NCBI GenBank assembly: GCA_031398055.1
Contig: JANNMS010000029.1
Span: forward strand, 30,519-94,518
DNA from: M3007 sp031398055
GTDB taxonomy: Bacteria; Bacteroidota; Bacteroidia; Chitinophagales; Saprospiraceae
DNA: 64,000 nt
Direction: 5' to 3'
A program made the translations under genes and the position numbers. Of this stretch, positions 1 to 6,520 are shown one piece after another. How positions within the stretch are numbered: position 1 is the first letter of the stretch; the number at the start of each line of letters is the position of its first letter. The notes below the pieces were generated by a model. That model saw only the letters and a program-made list of their open reading frames with translations, was not told where the DNA came from and did no database searches.

Positions 1-500
1 TTCCGGTCGCCGGAAACCGGGTGCAGGCCGAACGCCACGCCTGCGATTTCGGGTTCGAGCATCTGCTGGACGATAATTGCAATGGCTTGCGAACCGGAAA
101 TTTTTTGATTTTTTCGATATTCCAAAACGCGGTCGCTTTGGCCGGACTGCCAAACATGCTTGATTTTTTCGGCCAAATTTTGCGGCGGAACGTGCAGACA
201 AGTTTCAAATTGGCCGGCAAAAGAATGTTTTTCGCCATCCTCGGCCACGCCAGACGAGCGGACGGCGAAACGCAGGTTTTTATTTTTTTGAAAAAACGGA
301 GCGACTTGCAAAACCTCGCTGGCTAATTTTTCAAAAAATGCCTCGTCCGGTTTTTCGGGAAAAACCTCGGCTGGCACGACAACGAACGGCGGGACGCGGA
401 ACCCGAGTTTTTGGAGTTCGAACAGGTTTTTGCCTTTCCCGCCGGGGCTGAAATCATTGGTTTCGGGCGGGGCTGTGAGTATTTGGAATGTGGTTTTCAT
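1..500 (-). CDS. PEP/pyruvate-binding (PPDK N-terminal) protein, 5' part only
   Basis: Reading the minus strand from an ATG at 498-500 gives an open frame of 166 codons that runs off the left edge. Residues 20-33 (GGKGKNLFELQKLG) and an RSSG motif at 81-84, followed by a conserved SFAGQFE stretch, match the ATP-grasp-like nucleotide-binding domain of PEP synthase and pyruvate phosphate dikinase. In that family the domain phosphorylates a swivelling histidine domain, which would lie outside the window. The prenyltransferase gene upstream ends only 20 bp before this start, so the two are probably cotranscribed. The final function cannot be decided: full-length PEP synthase and shorter PEP/pyruvate-binding proteins share this domain. 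Confidence 0.85.
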   Translation of the reverse strand, partial: MKTTFQILTAPPETNDFSPGGKGKNLFELQKLGFRVPPFVVVPAEVFPEKPDEAFFEKLASEVLQVAPFFQKNKNLRFAVRSSGVAEDGEKHSFAGQFETCLHVPPQNLAEKIKHVWQSGQSDRVLEYRKNQKISGSQAIAIIVQQMLEPEIAGVAFGLHPVSGDR

Positions 501-520
501 TTTTTTGTGGTTTTAGAAAT

Positions 521-1438
521 TTACATTTTTGCCAGCATCGGCCCCGCGCCGAGGCATAAATACATCGCCAAAGTCCAAATTCCCGAACTTCGTTCAATCC
601 ATTTTGCGAGCGGGTAAGTTTTGTTTTTTAAAAATAAAACGCCCGGCAAACTGCACCCGGCAAAGCAAACCAACAAAATGAAAAACACGATTTTGCCGTG
701 CCCGGCGAACCACGCTGCAGCAAAACTGCAAATCAAAGTGGCAAAAAGTACGGCCAGCCAAAGTTTCGTGGCGCGTTCCGGGCCCATCATGGTCGAATAG
801 GTATTGATTTCTTCGTTTTCGGGCGTGCGGATTTTTCGCCCGATTTCGAGGACGATTCCGTTCATAAATGAAACCAAAAAGAAAAAAAGCAGGCCGAGCG
901 GCGCGGCCATTCCCCCCAAAAACCAATCCAGCCCGGAGGCGAAAATATCGACCAGCGGGATGATGACCATGTGCGAAACGACGTACCAAAACGGGCGTTT
1001 TTTGAGCCATTCGGCCACGAAAAATTCTTTTCCCATCAAAAGCATGTAGCCCATCGCGAGAAAATAGAGCCAGAACATTTTTGGGAAAAACCACGAAATC
1101 ACGGCGATTTGCAGGGCGACGGTTGCCCAGCCCACGTTTTTCAGTTCATTTAAAGTGACCAGCCCGCGCGGCACAGGCAGGTGCCGGCGGTGTTCGGCAT
1201 CCTCTTTTTCGTCCTTGTGCTCATCGAAAATTCGGAGGAGAAAAAACAAAGTGATGGTGATGCACACGCCTGCGGCAAATATTTTCCAGTCAATAAAACC
1301 ACTTTCGCCGCGACAGAACCGGGCATAACTGACCGCCGAAAAACTGAAAACGGCAATCAAAATGCCGTGCGTCAGGAACGGGAAACGTTCTTTTTGGTAA
1401 ATGAAAAATCGTTGGGGAAAAGGCCGGTTGTCCATCAT
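521..1438 (-). CDS. UbiA-family prenyltransferase
   Basis: A polytopic membrane protein of about 305 residues with many hydrophobic segments. Near the N-terminal third, after a hydrophobic helix, it has RIFDEHKDEKED, an acidic DxxxD-type motif, closely followed by LPVPRGLVTLNEL, which resembles the conserved LPRG-like loop of UbiA prenyltransferases. Such enzymes move polyprenyl groups onto aromatic or other acceptors in quinone, haem, chlorophyll or lipid synthesis; the acceptor cannot be told here. The frame is open up to a TTG at 1474, but tandem ATG codons at 1438 and 1435 are better starts. It lies 20 bp upstream of the PEP/pyruvate-binding gene and on the same strand as the HMG-CoA reductase gene. 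An AT-rich phased repeat cluster (1485-1578) fills its upstream region. Confidence 0.85.
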   Translation of the reverse strand: MMDNRPFPQRFFIYQKERFPFLTHGILIAVFSFSAVSYARFCRGESGFIDWKIFAAGVCITITLFFLLRIFDEHKDEKEDAEHRRHLPVPRGLVTLNELKNVGWATVALQIAVISWFFPKMFWLYFLAMGYMLLMGKEFFVAEWLKKRPFWYVVSHMVIIPLVDIFASGLDWFLGGMAAPLGLLFFFLVSFMNGIVLEIGRKIRTPENEEINTYSTMMGPERATKLWLAVLFATLICSFAAAWFAGHGKIVFFILLVCFAGCSLPGVLFLKNKTYPLAKWIERSSGIWTLAMYLCLGAGPMLAKM

Positions 1439-1484
1439 TTGAAATTTTTGAGTTGCTTTTTTGCCGGAAGGCAAAATTTGAAAA

Positions 1485-1578
1485 ATGTAGTTTTATGTAG
1501 TTCTATTTACTTTTCCATATTTTACCTTATTTTTATGTAATTTTATATTTTTTAGAATATTCTAGAATAAAACTACTT
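1485..1578. repeat. AT-rich 10-bp-phased repeat cluster A
   Basis: Successive decamers starting at 1485 read ATGTAGTTTT, ATGTAGTTCT, ATTTACTTTT and, after two weaker units, ATGTAATTTT at 1535. The right end has the opposite orientation (GAATAAAACT, ACTTA). A perfect 12-bp palindrome, TAGAATATTCTA, lies at 1553-1564. The same words recur in clusters B to E around parA. The cluster sits between the UbiA start and the HMG-CoA reductase stop codon. It is inferred to be a binding array for the small ribbon-helix-helix protein encoded at 4151. Confidence 0.6.
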
Positions 1579-2839
1579 ATTTTTTTCGTCCAAATTTTTT
1601 GTGCGCCATTGAAAAATGCCCTGCGGAAAGTGCTGCGGCGATCGAAATCTCACCGGCCAGCGCGACGGCTGCGCAGATTTCTGCAAATTTCCGGGCCTTG
1701 CCTGCGCCAAAACAATCCATCATTTCGAGGCATTCGCGTTGCGTCGGCAGCCCAGTTCCGCCGCCGACCGTGCCGACAATCAGGTTGGGCAACGTAACCG
1801 AAACGTACAATCCGCCATCTGTCGTCACTTGCATCCGGGTGATTCCGACGGCGGCTTCGGCGACGCAAGCCGCGTCCTGTCCTGTGGCGATGAACAGGGC
1901 GCAAAGTCCGTTTGCGACGTGACCTTGCGCCCCGATTGCACCGGATTGGATGACACCGATGGTCGAGGCTTGCCAATATTCGGCCATCATTTCGGGGGTG
2001 GTTCGTAAAATTTGGGTGACGATTTCGCGGGGCAAATGGACTTCGGCGGCTACTTTTTTGCCACGCACGTTCGAAAAACTGAGCGCAGTCGCTTTTTTAT
2101 CGCCAGAATAGTTGCTTTCGATAAACCAGTGCGCCGGTTTGACGGGCGAGTTTGCGATCAAATATTGGCAAATGGCATCGGTGCAGAGCGTGACCATGTT
2201 TTGCCCCGAGGCATCGCCGGTCGTATATTCAAAAGTGAGGATAAGTTGGTTGCCTTCGATGGTGCTTTTCACGTCTTCGAGGCGTGCAAATCGGCTGTGC
2301 TCGGCGATGATTCCGGGCATCAAATCGCGCTGCATCAGTACCCAAGAAATGAAAGTGCCGAGTTCGGCGATGTCGTGGAATTTGAAAATCGGACTGCGCT
2401 GCACCCCTTCGATCAGACAAATCGAAGTGATGCCGCCAGCCATCCGGCTTGCCCGCGCTCCCCGATCATAAGATGCGACCAGCGCACCTTCGCTCGTGGC
2501 GAGCGGGACGAAAAAATCGCCTCGCGCGGCTCCACCTATTATATGTAGCGGCCCAATGACGCCAACCGGGACTTGTGCCATGCCGATGTAGTTTTCGATG
2601 TTGCCGTGCAGGCTTTCGATGTCGGTGAGTTGGTTTTGCCCGGTCAGATGCTCGAAACGGATGTTTTTTTCGGCCAAAAAATCGAGGCGGGCTTGCACAT
2701 TTTCGGCATTGGTTTCACCAGTCGGCAGGCGTTCGACGGGCAATTTGCCGGGCGTTTTTGCGCGGATATCGGCAATCAGTTTTTCGGCATCGGGGATGAG
2801 GTTGTAAAAGCGGATGGCACGTTCGGAAGAGTTTGGCAT
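1577..2839 (-). CDS. hmgA: Hydroxymethylglutaryl-CoA reductase, class I type
   Basis: A 420-residue protein that reduces HMG-CoA to mevalonate in the mevalonate route to isoprenoids. Visible family features are ENYIGMAQVPVGVIGPL at 82-98, the catalytic Glu in TSEGALVAS (E117), GDASGQNM near 208, the catalytic Lys in SGDKKA (K248/K249), the Asp in TGQDAA (D322), GTVGGGTGLPTQ near 356, and the catalytic His in SAGHFSMAHKK (H408). These fit the class I (eukaryote/archaea-like) family better than the class II degradative enzymes. There is no membrane domain, so it should be a soluble cytoplasmic enzyme. With the neighbouring prenyltransferase it suggests an isoprenoid theme. Both ends of the gene abut phased AT-rich repeat clusters, which is odd for a housekeeping gene. 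Confidence 0.93.
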   Translation of the reverse strand: MPNSSERAIRFYNLIPDAEKLIADIRAKTPGKLPVERLPTGETNAENVQARLDFLAEKNIRFEHLTGQNQLTDIESLHGNIENYIGMAQVPVGVIGPLHIIGGAARGDFFVPLATSEGALVASYDRGARASRMAGGITSICLIEGVQRSPIFKFHDIAELGTFISWVLMQRDLMPGIIAEHSRFARLEDVKSTIEGNQLILTFEYTTGDASGQNMVTLCTDAICQYLIANSPVKPAHWFIESNYSGDKKATALSFSNVRGKKVAAEVHLPREIVTQILRTTPEMMAEYWQASTIGVIQSGAIGAQGHVANGLCALFIATGQDAACVAEAAVGITRMQVTTDGGLYVSVTLPNLIVGTVGGGTGLPTQRECLEMMDCFGAGKARKFAEICAAVALAGEISIAAALSAGHFSMAHKKFGRKK

Positions 2840-2988
2840 AATTTAAATTGACGGCGGACGGCAGTCGATGGACGGCTGGCGGCCACGCGATTTTCATTTG
2901 ATGAGAGAATTTTGGGCGAAGATGGATTAGCCAGATGAATTTTTTAGGGTAATTATTCAAATCAAAAAAAGGTAACTGGAACAGTTTA

Positions 2989-3088
2989 CTTAGTTTTATA
3001 TAATTCTATATAGTTTTATGGAAAATTATTTTTTAGGAGAAATATTTTTATATAAAAATCCATACTTTCATGTAGAACTATACATTTG
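2989..3088. repeat. AT-rich 10-bp-phased repeat cluster B, upstream of parA
   Basis: From 2989 the decamers read CTTAGTTTTA, TATAATTCTA, TATAGTTTTA and then weaker units. The cluster closes with TGTAGAACTATACA at 3071-3084, which holds TAG and CTA half-words in opposite orientations. The last unit overlaps the putative parA -7 box. This fits an operator/centromere site of the kind bound by ribbon-helix-helix partition proteins; that is inference. The rest of the 2840-3132 gap is AT-rich and shows no gene. Confidence 0.6.
3081..3088 (+). promoter_or_regulatory. Candidate parA promoter -7 box
   Basis: TACATTTG matches the Bacteroidota -7 consensus TAnnTTTG and lies 44 bp before the parA ATG. 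It is embedded in repeat cluster B, so binding there would be expected to repress parA. No clear -33 TTTG was found; a TTTC occurs around 3066. Confidence 0.45.
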
Positions 3089-3132
3089 TGCGGTTCAAAC
3101 CTCTAAAAATTCATCACTAAACACTGAATAAA

Positions 3133-3786
3133 ATGATTCTTGCAGTTACCAATTTGAAAGGCGGCGTGGGCAAAACGACTTTGACGACCAATATCGCGGT
3201 CGGTTTTGCGCACCGCGGCTACAATGTTTGTATCGTGGATACCGATCTCGGCCAACAATCTTCGATGGAGTGGGGCGGAAACCGGGATGAAAACCTGCCA
3301 AAAGTGCCGGTTTACGGCATTCAGGCAAAGCAATTGAACAAGGACGTGGCCGAATTGGAAAAACGGTTCGACCTCGTGGTAATTGACGGGACGCCGCAAA
3401 TTGACGAAATCGCAGACCGCACGATTTTGGCGAGCGATATTTTGATCATTCCGCTGACGCCGAGTTTGTACGATTTTCGAGGATTCGAGCGGTTTTTGGA
3501 GCGGTACGAAAAAATCAAGGACACGAAAGCTGAAATCGGGCGGCGGGTCGAAGCCTACGTTTTGATGAACCGGGTGAACGAAACGGCCAACGTGACGAAA
3601 GAAATCGAACAGGCTTTGGCGAGTTACGATGTGAAAAAATTGGAAAGCAAAATTGTGCACCGCGTGGCTTATGTCGATTCGGCGAGCGAGGGAAAAGGCG
3701 TGACCGAATACCGCGACCCGAAAGCCAAAGCCGAAATCGAAAAATTGGTGGACGAACTTTTGGTTTTGATGACTAATTTTAAGTAA
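3133..3786 (+). CDS. parA: ParA-family partition ATPase, small ParF-like type
   Basis: A 217-residue P-loop ATPase starting directly with MILAVTNLKGGVGKTT. The deviant Walker A motif KGGVGKTT is at residues 9-16 and carries the signature lysine; the Walker A' region (IVDTDLGQQSS) and Walker B (LVVIDGTPQ) follow. The short length and the lack of an N-terminal helix-turn-helix place it with type Ib (ParF-like) partition ATPases, which work with a small ribbon-helix-helix centromere-binding protein. Such a protein is encoded downstream at 4151. The gene is flanked by phased AT-rich clusters B and C and is followed by an iteron-controlled replication initiator gene. It would act on DNA segregation in the cytoplasm. 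A MinD or other Mrp-type function is unlikely given the context. Confidence 0.92.
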   Translation: MILAVTNLKGGVGKTTLTTNIAVGFAHRGYNVCIVDTDLGQQSSMEWGGNRDENLPKVPVYGIQAKQLNKDVAELEKRFDLVVIDGTPQIDEIADRTILASDILIIPLTPSLYDFRGFERFLERYEKIKDTKAEIGRRVEAYVLMNRVNETANVTKEIEQALASYDVKKLESKIVHRVAYVDSASEGKGVTEYRDPKAKAEIEKLVDELLVLMTNFK

Positions 3787-3875
3787 AACTATATAAAAAT
3801 GCTGCTTTCTATTTAAAACTATATTTTTCTACATAAAAAGATGTAGTTCACTGTATTTTTACATAAAATTACTTG
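3781..3875. repeat. AT-rich 10-bp-phased repeat cluster C, downstream of parA
   Basis: Starting at the parA stop codon, the words TAAAACTATA, TTAAAACTATA, CTACATAAAAA, GATGTAGTTCA and TACATAAAATTACTT recur at roughly one helical turn, in both orientations. Together with cluster D this occupies much of the 364-bp gap 3787-4150. The middle part (about 3876-4065) is AT-rich with no recognisable gene or strong hairpin. Confidence 0.55.
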
Positions 3876-4067
3876 CCGAAAATTTCCAAATCACCCGTTT
3901 TAGAATTTTTGAACAGGTCGAGTTTGAAGTTTGGCTTATCTAATTTTTAATCTAAAAAAATTTGTCTGGAAAAATTAGGCGTTGGAAGTTCTAAAAAATA
4001 AAATCGCTTAAAATCAGAATAATCCAATCGATGAAAAAACTCCAAAAACCAAATTGCCTTAATTTCA

Positions 4068-4150
4068 AGTAAAAGTAAATAATTTTACGGTAAAATATTT
4101 ACTTTTATTTATTTCTATATAAAAATATTCCTTTTTAAATACTTTTACTT
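4068..4150. repeat. AT-rich 10-bp-phased repeat cluster D, upstream of the RHH gene
   Basis: Units such as AAGTAAAAGTAAAT, ATTTTACGGTAAAAT, TTTACTTTTATTT, CTATATAAAAAT and TACTTTTACTT run right up to the ATG at 4151. The array therefore overlaps any promoter of the small gene, as expected if the encoded protein represses its own synthesis. Confidence 0.5.
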
Positions 4151-4429
4151 ATGTCTGGAAAAAAACCAATCCTTCCAAAAACTTCCGTTTTGCCAAAAAC
4201 GAGTGCCCCGATTCCCGAATCTGAAAAAAAAGTGGTGGAAGAAGAAATTGCGCTGCGCAACATTCGGAAACGCGACCGGAATGCCGGGGCGGGCGTCCAC
4301 AAAACGACGATTGAAATTCCCGGAGAATATTACACGCTTATTGAACAAGAATTGTCCGACAATTATGAGACGTTTAAAGGTTTCATCATGCGGCTGGTGA
4401 AAAAGCATTTTGATGAAAAGGGTAAATAG
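4151..4429 (+). CDS. Small ribbon-helix-helix protein, putative centromere-binding ParG/ParR-like partner
   Basis: A 92-residue basic protein. The N-terminal half (1-48) is proline-, lysine- and glutamate-rich and looks flexible. Residues 50-88 (HKTTIEIPGEYYTLIEQEL, then SDNYETFKGFIMRLVKKHF) have the pattern of a short beta strand followed by two helices, as in ribbon-helix-helix DNA-binding proteins. That order, a mobile basic tail followed by an RHH fold, is typical of ParG-type partition proteins. It follows parA, precedes the iterons and initiator gene, and is flanked by phased AT-rich arrays D and E, which are the natural candidates for its binding site. The assignment is inferred from architecture and context, not from recognised close homology; an RHH antitoxin or copy-number regulator is the main alternative. 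Confidence 0.65.
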   Translation: MSGKKPILPKTSVLPKTSAPIPESEKKVVEEEIALRNIRKRDRNAGAGVHKTTIEIPGEYYTLIEQELSDNYETFKGFIMRLVKKHFDEKGK

Positions 4430-4449
4430 TGGATAGTTTTTACGGAGTT

Positions 4450-4476
4450 TCATGTAAAACTATATAATTCTACGGG
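4450..4476. repeat. Short AT-rich repeat cluster E
   Basis: Just after the RHH gene the sequence reads CATGTAAAACTATATAATTC then TACGGG: two to three copies of the same TAAAACTA / TAATTCTA words seen in clusters A to D. Confidence 0.45.
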
Positions 4477-4532
4477 TCGCAGCGCACGGCGGCAAAAAAT
4501 CTATCCTGTTTTTTTCCTTTTAATTTTGATTG

Positions 4533-4586
4533 GCCAAATTGGAAAACCAAACACCTTTTCAAAAGTGTTTGGTTTTCTAATTTGGC
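4533..4586. terminator. 22-bp-stem hairpin, likely terminator
   Basis: Arms 4533-4554 and 4565-4586 are reverse complements with one mismatch over 22 bp, with a 10-nt loop and T-rich sequence on the right side. It separates the par genes from the replication origin. The rest of 4430-4926 holds cluster E, about 130 bp of AT-rich sequence and the iterons; no gene is supported there. Confidence 0.6.
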
Positions 4587-4720
4587 TTTCTTTTTGGGAA
4601 GCATCAACATCAGCAAAAAAATTTGTTTGATGATGTTTAAGTTTTTAAAAAACAGTTTAACCTTTTTAATGTATTTCAACCGCCACAACGTTTTCATTTT
4701 CAACAAGTTACGCCATTTTT

Positions 4721-4891
4721 TATCACCATTTGCGGGGTTAAATATCACCATTTGCGGGGTCAGTTATCACCATTTGCGGGTTTAAGTATCACAAAAAGCG
4801 GGGTGTGTTATCTCAATTTGCGGGGTCAACTATCTCAATTTGCGGGGCGTCTATCACAAAAAGCGGGTTGAAATATCACAAAAAGCGGGAA
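4721..4891 (+). repeat. Eight 22-bp iterons (putative replication origin)
   Basis: TATC-initiated units begin at 4721, 4743, 4765, 4787, 4809, 4831, 4852 and 4874, so the spacing is 22 bp with one 21-bp step. All share the frame TATCnCnA followed by GCGGG. Units 1-3 read TATCACCATTTGCGGG, units 5-6 TATCTCAATTTGCGGGG, and units 4, 7 and 8 TATCACAAAAAGCGGG. Directly repeated iterons immediately upstream of a Rep_3-type initiator gene are the hallmark of iteron-controlled plasmid origins. An AT-rich stretch (4590-4720) lies to the left and could be the unwinding region (inference). Confidence 0.88.
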
Positions 4892-4899
4892 ACCCATTT

Positions 4900-4907
4900 T
4901 ACATTTG
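4900..4907 (+). promoter_or_regulatory. Candidate rep promoter -7 box
   Basis: TACATTTG matches TAnnTTTG and lies 19 bp before the initiator ATG, immediately after the last iteron. The upstream promoter half would fall inside iterons 7-8, which suggests that Rep bound to iterons represses its own gene, as in many iteron plasmids. Confidence 0.5.
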
Positions 4908-4926
4908 CCCACTAAACTTTTGAATC

Positions 4927-6423
4927 ATGCGCAGAAGTCTCGAAGATATCAAGCAAAACAGGGGCGACCTTGTCATCATCCGAAAAACGAACGACCTGAT
5001 TGAGGCTCGTTATAAAATGTCGATGTGGGAAGTGCGGGTTTGGGATAAATTCTTGTCGTTGATGCGGCATGAAAAGGAAATCGGCGACGAATACAAGGTT
5101 GAAATCAACGAAATCATCCGAAATTACCAGTTGGAGGGCGACAAACGGGCGTTTCAACGGATAATTCAGGCCGCCCACAGCCTTCAAGACAGATATATTA
5201 CGGACTCGGCGATTTCGCGGGACGAGTTGCGGCACTTGCGCAGCCACGTTTTTGCTTCGATTGAGGTGGTAATTACCCGGAACGGCGACAGTCATATTCT
5301 TTTCGAGGTTCCGAAAAAATTGAAGCCAATTTTAAAAGCAAACCGCGAGCGGTACAAGGATTTTTTGCTGGAAAATTTTGTGGGGATGTCCAGTTTTTAC
5401 TCAAAAAGGATGTACGAAATCCTGAAACAGTACGAATTTATCGGTCACCGCGTGATTTTGGTGGACGACCTGCGCAACGTATTGGCCATCGGCGAGGACG
5501 AATATAAATTGTACGGCCACTTCAAAAAACGGGTCGTTGAAAAGGCGCAAGAAGATTGCGCGCGCTGCTCGGACATCACTTTTGACTTCGAAGAAGTGAA
5601 AAAGGGTAGGGCGGTACATTCCCTGAAATTTATTATCCACTCAAATGCACCGCGAAAAATGGCACGTTTGGCCTTGGCGGCGAGCGGTTCGCCTGCGGAA
5701 CGGTTTCCCAAAAATCGAAAAAAAGGGTACAACGGCCCTGATTTATTCAGCCAAGCGATTGAAATTTTGCCAGAATTGGGGCAATTGCCCGAAATCACGC
5801 CGCACGAAGAGGTGTCGGTGAACCCACTTTTTTTGAAATTTTTCACCAGATTAAACGAATGGTGGGGCCTGGAAGACGAGGAATTTACCCGCCGATTGGA
5901 CGGAAAAACTGCCGACGAAATCGAAAACGCCATCGCATTTACCAAAGAAAGGATAAAAGCGGGCAAGGCTTTCAATCCGGCGGGTGTGTTTTTGGATGCC
6001 TTGTCGAAAGGCCACAAAACGCCCGAACAAATCCGCGAAGCCAAAGAAATTGCCCAAAAACAACGGGCGGCGGAGCGTGAACTGCACATCAAAAAATTGG
6101 TGGAAGACTACGACAAACTGCTCGAACAATACGCAGCCGGCATCCGAGAAACGGTGCGGAACATTACTTCCGAGACCCCCGAAGTCACCGAAGAAGTGGT
6201 GCGCGAGATAAAAACTTCGCAAAGTATTTTGGGAAATAGGCAAATCAAAACCTATTCGGTCGAGGAATTTCGGAAAGACCCGGTGCTGCGGGGCATGGTG
6301 ATTTCAGCGATTATGGAAAAATTCCCGGAACGTTTTCAGTATTTGCGGGAAGAAATTGCGCCGGCGGTCGAGGCGGCGAAGGCGAAGGTTTTGGCGATCG
6401 AACCGGGGCATCATTTTCAGTAG
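4927..6423 (+). CDS. Rep_3-type (RepB/RepA family) replication initiator
   Basis: A 498-residue protein. Residues about 1-240 carry the twin winged-helix pattern of Rep_3 initiators: an opening VIIRKTNDLIEARYKMSMWEVRVWDKFLSL region, LEVNEIIR-like turns, a FYSKRMYEILKQYEF helix and a second winged-helix domain ending near SLKFIIHSNAP. Such proteins bind iterons and recruit the replisome. The C-terminal half (about 250-498) is long, charged and helical, with coiled-coil-like stretches around 365-400, and makes this initiator larger than typical plasmid Reps (roughly 250-400 residues). The gene sits directly behind eight iterons and a partition cassette. The 39-bp hairpin at 6428 probably terminates it. 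Confidence 0.9.
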   Translation: MRRSLEDIKQNRGDLVIIRKTNDLIEARYKMSMWEVRVWDKFLSLMRHEKEIGDEYKVEINEIIRNYQLEGDKRAFQRIIQAAHSLQDRYITDSAISRDELRHLRSHVFASIEVVITRNGDSHILFEVPKKLKPILKANRERYKDFLLENFVGMSSFYSKRMYEILKQYEFIGHRVILVDDLRNVLAIGEDEYKLYGHFKKRVVEKAQEDCARCSDITFDFEEVKKGRAVHSLKFIIHSNAPRKMARLALAASGSPAERFPKNRKKGYNGPDLFSQAIEILPELGQLPEITPHEEVSVNPLFLKFFTRLNEWWGLEDEEFTRRLDGKTADEIENAIAFTKERIKAGKAFNPAGVFLDALSKGHKTPEQIREAKEIAQKQRAAERELHIKKLVEDYDKLLEQYAAGIRETVRNITSETPEVTEEVVREIKTSQSILGNRQIKTYSVEEFRKDPVLRGMVISAIMEKFPERFQYLREEIAPAVEAAKAKVLAIEPGHHFQ

Positions 6424-6427
6424 TTTA

Positions 6428-6519
6428 CTTTTCAAATTTCAAATTAAATATTTCAAATTTCAAATTGAAAAATATTTTCTAATTTGAAATTTGAAATATT
6501 TAATTTGAAATTTGAAAAG
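6428..6519. terminator. Perfect 39-bp-stem AT-rich hairpin between convergent genes
   Basis: Arms 6428-6466 and 6481-6519 are exact reverse complements over 39 bp with a 14-nt loop. The arms are themselves made of repeated CAAATTTCAAATT words. The hairpin lies between the 3' ends of rep (plus) and the 906-residue T9SS gene (minus), so it can serve as a bidirectional terminator. The stem is far longer than an ordinary intrinsic terminator needs. Confidence 0.7.
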
Positions 6520-6520
6520 A

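Noticed and set aside
1439..1474. TTG start for the UbiA-type protein
   Set aside because: Tandem ATG codons 36 bp downstream are more likely, and the extra residues are not part of the family.
4470..4751. Minus-strand small open frame next to the iterons
   Set aside because: It runs through the 22-bp terminator hairpin and the first iterons, and its lysine-rich translation looks like AT-rich noncoding DNA.
4721..4891. Possible CRISPR array
   Set aside because: The regular 22-bp spacing is of contiguous degenerate units without unique spacers, directly upstream of a replication initiator: iterons.
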